A stretch of 40,060 nucleotides of DNA from an uncultured Eggerthellaceae bacterium (GCA_905234785.1 CAJOIP010000014.1:1-40060), one strand, 5' to 3'. Positions 7,240 to 14,666 are shown, counted from the first letter of the stretch. Notes: a model not told the origin generated them from the sequence alone. A program made the numbers and translations.

Positions 7240-8286
7240 ATGGACTTAAGCCTTGTCGCGATCATAGGCCAATTCGGCGCGTACCCGTCATTGGCGGTGA
7301 TCATCCTCCTTTCCCTGGTCGTCACCCTCATCTCCGGCGCCACCGATGCTCCCAACGCCATCGCGACCGCTGTTTCCACCCGATGCCTCACGCCCACCCA
7401 GGCGCTCGTGCTGGCGGCGGTGTTCAACTTCGTGGGCCTCGTCGGCATGACGTACATCTCCACCGCGGTCGCGCACACCATGTTCAACATGGTCGATTTC
7501 TCAGGAGACACCCATCAGGCGCTCATGGCGCTCATGGCGGCCATGATAGGCGCCATCGTATGGGGCGTGTTCTGCTGGTGGCGCGGCATTCCCGCGTCGA
7601 AGTCGCATTCGCTCATCGCGGGCATCACTGGCGGCGCCATCGCCATGAACGGGCTTGGCGGCGTGGTGATAGGCGAGTGGATGAAGGTTATCTACGGCAT
7701 GGTGTTCTCGCTCGTCGCGGGCTTCATCTTGGGGTGGCTCGCCGTGCGCGTCATCGAGCGCGTGTTCATCAACATCAACCGCCGCACATCGGGAAAGCTC
7801 TTCGTCGCCACGCAGGATGTGTGCGCCGCCTTGCTGTCGTTCCTCCATGGCGCGCAGGACGGGCAGAAGTTCATGTCCATCGCGATTCTGGGCATCGCTC
7901 TTTCCTTCGGCATGGAATCGGCCGATTCGGCCGGCTTCCCGTTCTGGCTGATGATCGCGTGCTCGCTGTGCATTTCGCTCGGCACGTTCCTCGGCGGCAA
8001 GCGCATCATCAAGTCCGTCGCCATGGACATGGTGAAGCTGGAAAAGCACCAGGGCGTAGCCGCTTCCATAAGCACCGTCATCACGTTGTTCGTCTCGAGC
8101 ATCACGGGCATGCCGGTTTCGACGTCGCACTGCTCGACGGCCGCCATCATGGGCGTGGGCGCTTCCAAGAGCATCAGGCACGTGAACTGGAGCATCGCCA
8201 AGGACATGGTGTTGGCGTGGGTGCTCACCTTCCCGTGCTGCGGCCTCATCGGCTTCCTGCTCGCCAAAGTCTTCATGATGTTCTAA
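7240..8286 (+). CDS. Inorganic phosphate transporter, PiT family
   Basis: 348-aa membrane protein of the PiT family (phosphate:H+ or Na+ symport). Both internally repeated family signatures are present: GATDAPNAIATAVSTR near the N-terminus and a C-terminal counterpart around SSITGMPVSTSHCSTAAIMGVG. About ten transmembrane segments are predicted by eye, with a cytoplasmic loop near residues 165-195. Start ATG 7240 has AGGA 8 nt upstream. No phoU-like (DUF47) gene adjoins, unlike many pit loci. The gene is monocistronic, flanked by repeats on both sides and followed by a PE2 element and a bidirectional terminator. Confidence 0.92.
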   Translation: MDLSLVAIIGQFGAYPSLAVIILLSLVVTLISGATDAPNAIATAVSTRCLTPTQALVLAAVFNFVGLVGMTYISTAVAHTMFNMVDFSGDTHQALMALMAAMIGAIVWGVFCWWRGIPASKSHSLIAGITGGAIAMNGLGGVVIGEWMKVIYGMVFSLVAGFILGWLAVRVIERVFININRRTSGKLFVATQDVCAALLSFLHGAQDGQKFMSIAILGIALSFGMESADSAGFPFWLMIACSLCISLGTFLGGKRIIKSVAMDMVKLEKHQGVAASISTVITLFVSSITGMPVSTSHCSTAAIMGVGASKSIRHVNWSIAKDMVLAWVLTFPCCGLIGFLLAKVFMMF

Positions 8287-8299
8287 GTGCTCGCCCGGC

Positions 8300-8419
8300 C
8301 GGCTCGGGACCATGCGGGCGCTTGTCCTCGCAGACTCGGCGGAATGACCGCAATGACACCTGCATCGCGTACCGCCGCCTCGCGTAGCTGCGGAATCGCG
8401 CCCGCACGGTCCCGAGCCG
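8300..8419. repeat. PE2 palindromic repeat, copy A
   Basis: 120-bp element 14 nt after the phosphate transporter stop. Locus-specific 22-bp outer arms (8300-8321 and 8398-8419) are complementary with one mismatch. Inside are a 25-nt block (8318-8342, containing CTTGTCCTCGCAGACTCGG) and a 28-nt block (8374-8401, containing CTCGCGTAGCTGCGGAATCG), separated by a 31-nt centre. Both blocks are base-for-base identical, as reverse complements, to copy C at 37851-37965. Confidence 0.85.
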
Positions 8420-8437
8420 ATAGAGTTCCAGCAAACG

Positions 8438-8461
8438 AAAGGCCACCGCATGGTGGCCTTT
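8438..8461 (-). terminator. Bidirectional intrinsic terminator
   Basis: Perfect 10-bp stem AAAGGCCACC/GGTGGCCTTT with loop GCAT, between two convergent genes. The minus-strand read-out is followed by TTTCGTTTG and best fits termination of the dicarboxylate symporter gene. It can also serve the phosphate transporter on the plus strand. Confidence 0.8.
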
Positions 8462-8487
8462 CGGGTTCGCATGGGAAGGTGCTTTCG

Positions 8488-9942
8488 TTACGCATCCTCT
8501 TCTGCGAGGACGTCTTCCATTTCGCGGAACTTGTCCGGGTCGCCGGGCTCGCCGATTTCGGTCGGGTCGCCGTGCGATGTGAAGTCGGGGTAGTCCTCGG
8601 GCTCGGGCGACTCGTCGAGCGTCGCAAGGTCGACGGCCGCGATCTTGTCGTTGCGGAACACGTCTTTGTCGAGCATGCCGCACAGGTTCGCGATGCACGT
8701 GGTCACCACGCCGTCGCCCGTCACGTTCACGGCCGTGCGGCCCATGTCGAGGATGCGGTCGATGCCCATGATCATGGCGACGCCCTCAGCCGGCAAGCCG
8801 ACCGTCGAGAACACCATCGTCAGCATGATGGTGCCCACGCCGGGCACGCCGGCGGTGCCGATGCTCGCCGCCGTGGCGGTGACCACGACCGAAAGCAGCG
8901 CCGAGGTCGGCAGGTCGATGCCGAACGCCTGCGCCGCGAAGATGACGGCCGCGCCCTGCATGATGGCTGTGCCGTCCATGTTGATGGTGGCGCCGAGCGG
9001 GATGGTGAACGAGGCCACCTTCGGGTCGACGCCCATGCGCTTCTCGAGCGTCTCCATGTTCAGCGGAATCGTCGCGTTCGACGAGCTCGTGGAGAACGCG
9101 AAGACCATGACCGGCCACATCTTCTTCAGGAAGTGCAGCGGGTTCAAGCGCGTGAAGATGAACAGGATGAGCATGTACACGACGAGCAGCTGTATGATGA
9201 GGCCCAGGTACACCGTGCCGATGAAGTTCAGCATCGGCAGGATGCCCGAGATGCCCAAGTTCGTGAACGTGCGCGTGATCAGGCAGAAGATGCCGATGGG
9301 CGCCACTTTCAGCACGAGCTGGATCATGTTCATCATGACGGCGTTGAACTGCGTGAAGAAGCGGTTCACCGTGGCCACCTTCTTGCCCAGGTTGCCCAGG
9401 ATGAAGCCCAAGATCAGCGCGAAGAAGATGATCTGCAGCATCGTGCCGGCCGAAAGCGCGGCGAAGATGTTCGTGGGGATGATGTTGAGCAGCACGTCGG
9501 CGAACGACTGCTCTTCGGCCGCCTTCGGCTCGACCTGCACGATCGAGGCCATGTCGAGCCCGAGGCCCGGGTTCGTGAACGACGCCAGGATAAGCGCGAT
9601 GGTGATGGCGAGCGCCGTCGTGCACAAATACATGAGGATGGTGCCGCCGCCGACCTTGCCGAGCATCTTCGGGTCGCTCATCGAGGCGGCGCCGCAGACG
9701 ATCGAGCAGAACACGAGCGGCGCCACGAGCATCTGCATGAGGCGGATGAAGCCCTGGCCGAGCACGTAGAACACGCCTTCGATGATGTAGGCGTCGGCCC
9801 ACGAGTCGGGCTCGATGACCGCATTGCAGATGATGCCGCAGATGATGCCGGCGCCAAGCGAGATGAGGATCCACGTGGTCATGCTCAGCTTCTTGCGCTT
9901 GCCCTCTTCGGGCGGCGTTTCGACGGTTTTGGCGTCTTCCAT
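8488..9942 (-). CDS. Dicarboxylate/amino acid:cation symporter (DAACS family)
   Basis: 484-aa member of the glutamate/C4-dicarboxylate:H+(Na+) symporter family (GltP/DctA-type). It shows the multi-helix core, the Ser-rich re-entrant loop (AFSTSSSNATIPLNM), the NMDGTA helix and the later Gly-rich VPGVGTIMLT region. It has an extra charged N-terminus (about 20 residues) and an acidic C-terminal tail of roughly 45 residues rich in Glu/Asp/Pro, longer than in E. coli GltP. ATG has an excellent AAGGAGGG RBS. It lies 28 nt downstream of the iron alcohol dehydrogenase gene on the same strand, so the two probably form an operon ending at the terminator at 8438-8461. Substrate (glutamate, aspartate, succinate or fumarate) is not resolved. 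Confidence 0.93.
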   Translation of the reverse strand: MEDAKTVETPPEEGKRKKLSMTTWILISLGAGIICGIICNAVIEPDSWADAYIIEGVFYVLGQGFIRLMQMLVAPLVFCSIVCGAASMSDPKMLGKVGGGTILMYLCTTALAITIALILASFTNPGLGLDMASIVQVEPKAAEEQSFADVLLNIIPTNIFAALSAGTMLQIIFFALILGFILGNLGKKVATVNRFFTQFNAVMMNMIQLVLKVAPIGIFCLITRTFTNLGISGILPMLNFIGTVYLGLIIQLLVVYMLILFIFTRLNPLHFLKKMWPVMVFAFSTSSSNATIPLNMETLEKRMGVDPKVASFTIPLGATINMDGTAIMQGAAVIFAAQAFGIDLPTSALLSVVVTATAASIGTAGVPGVGTIMLTMVFSTVGLPAEGVAMIMGIDRILDMGRTAVNVTGDGVVTTCIANLCGMLDKDVFRNDKIAAVDLATLDESPEPEDYPDFTSHGDPTEIGEPGDPDKFREMEDVLAEEDA

Positions 9943-9970
9943 GCTCCCTCCTTCTAGACGGTTTGGCCCG

Positions 9971-11137
9971 TTACAGGCACTGCTCGAGCAGGATCTCGAT
10001 GTCGTCGCTGTTCAGCTTGCAGAACTTCATGGGCAGGATCTTGGTGGAACGCGCGATCTTCGGAATCATGTCCTGCGTCACGCCGAGCTCGCCGAGCGTG
10101 CGGTAGGCGCCGACCCTCTCGGTCCATGCCTGCAGGGCGTCGATGCCCTCGATGGCGATGTCGATGTCGGTTTTCCCCTCGGGACTGACGCCCCACACGT
10201 TCACGGCGAAGCGGCGCAGCTGCCACGTCACGAGCACGCTCGTCACCTTGATGAAGCGGTAGTACTGCGCCTGGATGGCGGCGAGCCCGAAGCCGTGCAC
10301 GCAATCGGTGTACGCGCCGATCTGGTGCTCGATCATATGCACCTGGAACAAGCCGTTCTTGCCGCATTTCAGGATGCGGTTCTCGGCAAGCGAGCTCGCC
10401 CACATGAGGTTGGCGCGCGCTTGGTAGTCGTCGGGCTTTTCGAGCACCGCCTCGAGGCTCTTGATGACGTTGCGCATGGTCGCTTCGAGCAGGTCGTCGG
10501 CAAGCGCGTCGCCGACGGGCTCGCTGAAGTAGATTTCCATGAGGTGGCTGAGCGTGTCGTACGCGCAGGCGATGGTCTGCTCGCGGGGAACCGTGAAGGT
10601 GAGCTCGGGCTCGAGGATGGCGAAGCGCGCGTTCAGCTCGGGGTAGTCCTTGCCAGTCTTCACGTGCGTCTTCTCGTTGGTGATGACCGCGCCGCCGTTG
10701 CCCTCGCTGCCCGTGCCCGCGCACGTGACCACGAAGCCGTGGGGAATGGGGTCGACGACGATGGGCTCGAAGCGAACCCAATGCTTCTTCCAGGCGTTAT
10801 CTTGGCGTGCGGCCAGCGAGATGGCCTTCGTGCAATCCATGACCGAGCCGCCGCCGACGCCCAAGATGAAATCGACGCCCTCGTCATTTGCAAGCGCAGC
10901 GCCTTCTTCGACCTTGGCCCAGGTGGGGTTGCCCATGATGCCGCCGAATTCGACGATGCGCGCGCCGGCGCCCGCAACGAGCGCGGCAATGCGGTCGTAC
11001 AGCCCCGTCTTCTTAACGGAGCCTGCGCCATACGCGATCATGACGGTCTTGGCGCCCATCAGCTCATCGGCGACGTGCTGCAGCTGCTTGCGCCCGAAAT
11101 AGAACCGCGTCGGGTTCTGGAATGTGAAATCGTTCAT
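9971..11137 (-). CDS. Iron-containing alcohol dehydrogenase (butanol dehydrogenase-like)
   Basis: 388-aa group III, Fe-dependent alcohol dehydrogenase of the BdhA/YqhD subgroup, reducing aldehydes with NAD(P)H or the reverse. It starts MNDFTFQNPTRFYFG, typical of this subgroup. The nucleotide-binding GVGGGS motif is near residues 93-98. The four metal ligands are visible as Asp194, His198, His271 and His281. ATG 11137 is chosen because GAGGAGG lies a few bases upstream and homology begins there; a longer frame upstream is not credible. It precedes the dicarboxylate symporter gene in the same orientation. The physiological aldehyde or alcohol is unknown. Confidence 0.93.
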   Translation of the reverse strand: MNDFTFQNPTRFYFGRKQLQHVADELMGAKTVMIAYGAGSVKKTGLYDRIAALVAGAGARIVEFGGIMGNPTWAKVEEGAALANDEGVDFILGVGGGSVMDCTKAISLAARQDNAWKKHWVRFEPIVVDPIPHGFVVTCAGTGSEGNGGAVITNEKTHVKTGKDYPELNARFAILEPELTFTVPREQTIACAYDTLSHLMEIYFSEPVGDALADDLLEATMRNVIKSLEAVLEKPDDYQARANLMWASSLAENRILKCGKNGLFQVHMIEHQIGAYTDCVHGFGLAAIQAQYYRFIKVTSVLVTWQLRRFAVNVWGVSPEGKTDIDIAIEGIDALQAWTERVGAYRTLGELGVTQDMIPKIARSTKILPMKFCKLNSDDIEILLEQCL

Positions 11138-11192
11138 CGGATTCCTCCTCGTTCTGGCTGAGGCCATACTACCGTAATAGCATTCTGGCCGG

Positions 11193-11232
11193 AAAACAAA
11201 ACAGCCGCCGCATCGGTGAGGACACGGCGGCT
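11193..11232 (-). terminator. Intrinsic terminator between the microprotein and adh genes
   Basis: Stem AGCCGCCG/CGGCGGCT (11203-11210 and 11225-11232) with a 14-nt loop, followed on the minus strand by TTTTGTTTT. This is a strong Rho-independent terminator ending the small gene upstream, so adh needs its own promoter. Confidence 0.85.
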
Positions 11233-11261
11233 GAGATGCGTCTTGAACTATGCTCTTGGGC

Positions 11262-11381
11262 TTAGAACACGCCCAGTGTGCCGAACAGCCCCAGCATGCC
11301 GAGGACCACGATGACACCGGCTATGGCGCCGACGATTGCAGCGATGATCGCGATAATGATGATGGGGGAATCTTCTTCCAT
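11262..11381 (-). CDS. 39-aa hydrophobic membrane microprotein
   Basis: A short minus-strand gene starting [18 protein letters not shown] and ending [12 protein letters not shown]. An acidic N-terminus is followed by one long Ile/Val/Ala/Gly-rich segment, enough for one transmembrane helix, and a second hydrophobic Gly-rich stretch. ATG has a GAGGAG RBS 3-4 nt upstream (spacing short but usable). The stop is followed 30 nt later by a strong intrinsic terminator, so it looks like a complete stand-alone transcription unit. I do not recognise a family. Possible roles include a small membrane regulator or a toxic peptide, but nothing here decides between them. Confidence 0.6.
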   Translation of the reverse strand: MEEDSPIIIIAIIAAIVGAIAGVIVVLGMLGLFGTLGVF

Positions 11382-11466
11382 GTGCTCCTCTTCCAGCGGC
11401 GTTATCTCGTCGAGACGATAGTAGGGCTTTTTCCCGCGTCGGGCAACAGGAGAAAGGGGAGCGGTC

Positions 11467-11490
11467 GTAAGCGGCAGGCAGGCCGCTTAC
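11467..11490 (-). terminator. Hairpin overlapping the PAP2 stop codon
   Basis: Perfect 9-bp stem GTAAGCGGC/GCCGCTTAC with a 6-nt loop. The gene's TAA stop lies inside the stem and no strong T-run follows, so it may act as a terminator or an mRNA 3'-end stabiliser. Confidence 0.55.
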
Positions 11491-11984
11491 GGAACGAGCA
11501 GAAACCCAATGCAGCCGCACAAAAGCGAGATGACGATGGCTGCGGCGATGTCGCGCGGGTAGTGGACGCCGCCGACAAGGCGCGTGAACGCGACCACGGC
11601 GCTTGCGATGAACGCGACGGCGCCGAGCACGGGGTTCAGCCACGCGAGCGCGCAGGCGATGATGACGGCGCTGGCCAGATGCCGGCTCGGCAGCGATTTG
11701 CCGCGCGTGTCCTTGTGGATGACGGGGCTGATGGCATGCTCTTCGTAGGGACGGGGGAAGTCGAGCGCCGCACGCACGACGGTGACGAGCGCAAACGTCA
11801 CAGCCGGAACGAGGAGCGCCCGCCAGAAACGCACGTCGCCCGTGAAGAGCAGGCCCGCCAGCGACGCGAGGTAGGCCGCGGCCACGATGTACACGAGCGC
11901 TTTGTCCAGCACGTTGACGGCCCGCGCGGCGGCAGCGCTGCGGAACGGGGCGGAAACGCGCTCATACCAGCTTTCGTAACTCAT
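11487..11984 (-). CDS. PAP2-family membrane phosphatase
   Basis: 165-aa integral membrane phosphatase related to lipid phosphate phosphatases (PgpB or undecaprenyl-pyrophosphatase type). The three PAP2 motifs are present: RAALDFPRP (Arg where Lys is usual), PSRH (normally PSGH) and [11 protein letters not shown] with catalytic His. Hydrophobic segments surround them, as expected for a catalytic site facing outward. No RBS precedes either ATG (11984 or the in-frame 11993). Instead a perfect TATAAT (11992-11997) ends 7 nt before ATG 11984, which suggests leaderless transcription. The substrate cannot be read. A divergent promoter region is shared with the L31 gene. Confidence 0.8.
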   Translation of the reverse strand: MSYESWYERVSAPFRSAAAARAVNVLDKALVYIVAAAYLASLAGLLFTGDVRFWRALLVPAVTFALVTVVRAALDFPRPYEEHAISPVIHKDTRGKSLPSRHLASAVIIACALAWLNPVLGAVAFIASAVVAFTRLVGGVHYPRDIAAAIVISLLCGCIGFLLVP

Positions 11985-11991
11985 GCAACGC

Positions 11992-11997
11992 ATTATA
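11992..11997 (-). promoter_or_regulatory. -10 box positioned for a leaderless PAP2 mRNA
   Basis: A consensus TATAAT on the minus strand ends 7 nt before the PAP2 ATG, placing +1 at or beside the start codon. No convincing -35 is seen, and no Shine-Dalgarno sequence exists. Confidence 0.55.
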
Positions 11998-12051
11998 AAG
12001 CCCGACGGGGCGCTCCCATGGGCAGGCGGTGTGAAGGAATGAAGAAAGCGC

Positions 12052-12079
12052 TTGTTGCGGCGCGGTGCTGTGATATCAT
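12052..12079 (+). promoter_or_regulatory. rpmE promoter
   Basis: TTGTTG (12052-12057) and TATCAT (12074-12079) are 16 bp apart. Predicted start is near 12086, leaving a leader of about 50 nt before the L31 ATG. Confidence 0.6.
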
Positions 12080-12095
12080 GCAAAGGCTTGTCTTG

Positions 12096-12116
12096 GCCCT
12101 GGTCGGAAACCAGGGC
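12096..12116 (+). ncRNA. L31 leader hairpin (candidate autoregulatory RNA)
   Basis: Perfect 8-bp stem GCCCTGGT/ACCAGGGC with loop CGGAA, inside the short 5' leader of rpmE and ending 4 nt before the AAGGAG ribosome-binding site. Ribosomal-protein leader RNAs that bind L31 have been described in several phyla, to my recollection including Coriobacteria. Membership in that family is inferred from position and shape only. Confidence 0.5.
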
Positions 12117-12134
12117 GGAAAAGGAGAACCGAAA

Positions 12135-12629
12135 ATGAGGACTGGAATCCATCCGGACTACGTGGAATGCACGGTCACGTGCAGCTGCGGGAACACGTTC
12201 AAGACCCGTTCCACCAAGCCCGAAATCCGCATCGAAATCTGCAGCGCCTGCCACCCGTTCTACACGGGTCAGCAGAAGTTCGTCGACACCGGCGGACGCG
12301 TTCAGCGCTTCAGCGACAAGTTCGGCGCCGCCGACAAGCTGGTTGCCGAGCGCGAAGCCGCCCGCAAGGCCAAGCGTGCTGCCGAGGTGGCCGCTGCCGA
12401 GGAGAAGCGCAAGGCCGAGAAGGAAGCCAAGGCTGCCGAGAAGGCTAAGCGCGCCGAGGAATACGCCAAGAAGGCCGCTGCCGAAGCCGAGCGCGAAGCT
12501 GCCGCTGCCGCCAAGGCCGAAGCAGCTGCCGAGGCCGAGGAAGTCGCCGAGGCCGTCGAGGCCGCCGCTGCCGAAGTGGCTGCGGAAGAGGCCGCCGAGG
12601 CTCCTGCCGAGGAAGCTGCCGCCGAATAG
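12135..12629 (+). CDS. rpmE: 50S ribosomal protein L31, zinc type, with long Ala/Glu/Lys tail
   Basis: 164 aa. Residues 1 to about 70 are L31 of the zinc-binding (C+) type, with CSCGNTF and [11 protein letters not shown] supplying the Cys ligands and the usual [13 protein letters not shown] segment. Residues about 70-164 are a low-complexity tail of Ala, Glu and Lys that becomes purely Ala/Glu near the end, probably one long charged helix. Bacterial L31 is normally 65-90 aa, so the tail more than doubles the protein. ATG 12135 has AAGGAG 8 nt upstream and its own promoter and leader hairpin; a strong terminator follows. L31 binds at the 50S central protuberance, so the tail would extend toward the 30S head or solvent. 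Confidence 0.97.
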   Translation: MRTGIHPDYVECTVTCSCGNTFKTRSTKPEIRIEICSACHPFYTGQQKFVDTGGRVQRFSDKFGAADKLVAEREAARKAKRAAEVAAAEEKRKAEKEAKAAEKAKRAEEYAKKAAAEAEREAAAAAKAEAAAEAEEVAEAVEAAAAEVAAEEAAEAPAEEAAAE

Positions 12630-12650
12630 CGCGCACGCACATGCATGTCG

Positions 12651-12683
12651 AAACGGGCCCGATTCGTCGGGCCCGTTTTGTTT
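12651..12683 (+). terminator. rpmE terminator
   Basis: AAACGGGCCCGA/TCGGGCCCGTTT stem capped by a UUCG tetraloop and followed by TTTTGTTT: a textbook intrinsic terminator 21 nt after the L31 stop. Confidence 0.95.
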
Positions 12684-12698
12684 AACCTGTCCGGGGCT

Positions 12699-12799
12699 GG
12701 GTGGGACAGGTGGGGGTCGCGCTTGTCCTCGCTCGCATGGGGCTATTGGCTGTTGCCATATCCGGCTGCGGAATCGCGCTCACCCCACCTGTCCCACCC
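12699..12799. repeat. PE2 palindromic repeat, copy B
   Basis: 101-bp element between convergent rpmE and the methyltransferase gene. The 17-bp outer arms GGGTGGGACAGGTGGGG (12699-12715) and their perfect complement (12783-12799) share no sequence with the arms of the other copies. The inner ends are the family core: GCGCTTGTCCTCGC (12719-12732) and GCTGCGGAATCGCGC (12765-12779). The centre is 32 nt and unlike copies A and C. Confidence 0.75.
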
Positions 12800-12816
12800 C
12801 AACCCTGCTTTAAAGC

Positions 12817-13683
12817 CTAACGTGGTTGCCAGGCGATGAAGGCCCAGGTGACCTTTCGGTCTTCCGAGAGGTGCCAACCGCGCTCGTCGCTCACGAGGTT
12901 CTCTTCCAGCCAGGTGCGCAGGCGGGCGAGCGCGGTTTCCATCTCGTCGGCGGTCACGAGGTGCGCCGCCGCGTCGCGCACGATCGTCGAGAAGCCGTCG
13001 AGGGCTTCTTCCCGCGACTCGTAAAGCTCCATGCGCGCGCTCGGGATGTAAGCGACTTCCGGGTTTATGCCCATCTGGGCCAGGATGTTGAACGCGTACA
13101 GGAAGTCGCGTCCGAGCTTTTGCGACAAGCCGGCGGCGGCAAGGAGCCGCTCATCGGTTTTGGGCGAGGGGCCGCAGGGGAGGGTTATGCAGACGCGGCG
13201 CTTCGCCACGCGGTCAAGCTTCAGAAGCGATGCGCGCAGGTCGCTCGTCACGATTGACCGTGAAGCCAGGGCGACGTCGACGCCCTTGTCGGCAAGCCCG
13301 AACGAGCGCCAGTCATCCGCCCAGCTCATCTTGCGAACCTCGACGCCCGTCACGCCCAGGGCATGCTGGTCTTCCACCATGACGTCGAGCATGCCCTGCG
13401 AGAAGTCGCAGGCGATCACCTTGTTTCCCGCTTGCGCGAGCGGAGTGGCCAGGGCGCCCGTCCCGCACCCCATGTCCAACACCGTTTCGCCTGGCTGCAC
13501 GCCGGCAAGTCTTAAGAACCCTTGCACATAGCTCGTCTGCGCGCCGTGCTTCACGGGAAAGCTCTTCGCCCGCTCGTCCCAGACGGCCGCATCGTCGGCG
13601 TGGCGACGCGCCGCTTGCATCGCCTTCCATTCCTCGTTCCAGTTCGTCGACGTCAGTGCCGAAGTGAAGGTGGTCGATTCCAT
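12817..13683 (-). CDS. Class I SAM-dependent methyltransferase
   Basis: 288-aa cytoplasmic Rossmann-fold methyltransferase. Motif I is VLDMGCGTGALATPLA (around residues 80-95), followed by an acidic loop (VIACDFSQGML) at the end of strand beta-2. An N-terminal NWNEEWKAM...WDERAKSF segment and a C-terminal helical part complete the domain. The substrate is unknown; small molecules are more likely than DNA because no target-recognition domain is visible. ATG 13683 has AAAGGCG 6 nt upstream; a longer in-frame start 15 codons upstream has no RBS. It is divergent from thyX and convergent with rpmE, so it is a single-gene unit. Confidence 0.85.
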   Translation of the reverse strand: MESTTFTSALTSTNWNEEWKAMQAARRHADDAAVWDERAKSFPVKHGAQTSYVQGFLRLAGVQPGETVLDMGCGTGALATPLAQAGNKVIACDFSQGMLDVMVEDQHALGVTGVEVRKMSWADDWRSFGLADKGVDVALASRSIVTSDLRASLLKLDRVAKRRVCITLPCGPSPKTDERLLAAAGLSQKLGRDFLYAFNILAQMGINPEVAYIPSARMELYESREEALDGFSTIVRDAAAHLVTADEMETALARLRTWLEENLVSDERGWHLSEDRKVTWAFIAWQPR

Positions 13684-13766
13684 ATACGCGCCTTTCGCCG
13701 TATCGTTCAGGGGTGCCTTGCTGCCCAAGATTATACTTGCCTCAGTCCGCGAGAGAGAGGGAAGCC

Positions 13767-14447
13767 ATGCAAGTCGAACTGCTCTACCATACCCCCGATC
13801 CCGAACGCGCGGTCGCCACGGCGGCCCGCCTGTGCTACGCGCCCGTCGGCGCCTCCGAGCTCATGGAGTCGCTTTCCGATGAGCGCATTCGCAAGGTGCT
13901 CACCACCATTCTCGAAAGCGGGCACCTGTCCACGCTCGAGCACGCCAGCTACACCTTCGCCATCGACGGGGTGTCGCGCGCGCTCACGCACCAGCTGGTG
14001 CGCCATCGCCTGGCCAGCTTCAACCAGCAAAGCCAGCGCTACGTGAAGTTCACCGACGGCCTTGAAACGATAAAGCCTGACTCCATCGCCGAAAACGAGG
14101 AATGCAACCGCCTGTTCGACGAGATGATCGAGAAAACCGTCGAGGCGTACCAGGCGTTCGTCGATGCGGGCATCCCGGCCGAGGACGCGCGCTACATATT
14201 GCCGAATGCCGCCGAGACGAAGATCGTGGTGACCATGAACATCCGCGAGCTGCTGCACTTCTTCACGCTGCGCTGCTGCAACCGCGCCCAGTGGGAGATA
14301 CGCGCGCTCGCCTGGAAGATGCTCGAACTCGTGAAGCCCACGGCCCCGTTCATCTTCGCCGATGCCGGCCCCGGTTGCGTGCGCGGCGCCTGCCCCGAAG
14401 GGAAGATGACGTGCGGCAACCCGTACCCCCGCGCGAAGCGCGATTAA
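13767..14447 (+). CDS. thyX: Flavin-dependent thymidylate synthase ThyX
   Basis: 226 aa. It makes dTMP from dUMP using methylenetetrahydrofolate and reduced FAD. The ThyX motif RHRLASFNQQSQRY (residues 79-92) matches the RHRxxSxNxxSxRY consensus exactly, and the C-terminal CNRAQWEIR segment for nucleotide binding is present. The length fits the family. ATG 13767 follows a purine-rich AGAGAGAGGGAAG. The gene is a stand-alone unit followed by a tandem repeat. ThyX use often goes with loss of ThyA, but that cannot be tested inside this window. Confidence 0.97.
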   Translation: MQVELLYHTPDPERAVATAARLCYAPVGASELMESLSDERIRKVLTTILESGHLSTLEHASYTFAIDGVSRALTHQLVRHRLASFNQQSQRYVKFTDGLETIKPDSIAENEECNRLFDEMIEKTVEAYQAFVDAGIPAEDARYILPNAAETKIVVTMNIRELLHFFTLRCCNRAQWEIRALAWKMLELVKPTAPFIFADAGPGCVRGACPEGKMTCGNPYPRAKRD

Positions 14448-14455
14448 CACCGACC

Positions 14456-14570
14456 CTGTCATCCTGAGCGGAGCGCGAAGCGCCGTTCCCTCTGTCATCC
14501 TGAGCGGAGCGCGAAGCGCCGTTCCCTCTGTCATCCTGAGCGGAGCGCGAAGCGCGGAGTCGAAGGATCT
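14456..14570 (+). repeat. 36-bp tandem repeat, about three copies
   Basis: Unit beginning CTGTCATCCTGAGCGGAGCG is repeated exactly at 14456, 14492 and 14528. The first two copies look identical; the third diverges after GCGAAGCGCGGAG and ends GTCGAAGGATCT. Each unit contains a small GCGC-GAA-GCGC hairpin. The pattern TGTCATCCTGAGC...GAAGGATCT resembles an intergenic motif that recurs across many bacterial genomes. It is non-coding; reading it as protein only gives repeated artefactual peptides. Confidence 0.9.
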
Positions 14571-14666
14571 CCGGCTTCGCAACGGCGGAACTTCTTCGCT
14601 TACGCTCGGAAGGCAGATTGCTCAATGCGATTAGCTGAAGGTAACTCTTAGATAACTTTTTTATGT

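Noticed and set aside
12135-12629. Frameshift or fusion of L31 with another gene
   Set aside because: The tail is one uninterrupted frame with the same base composition, immediately followed by a proper terminator, so it appears to be a genuine extension.
14456-14570. CRISPR-like array
   Set aside because: The repeats are directly adjacent without spacers and there are no cas genes in the window; it is a tandem repeat.
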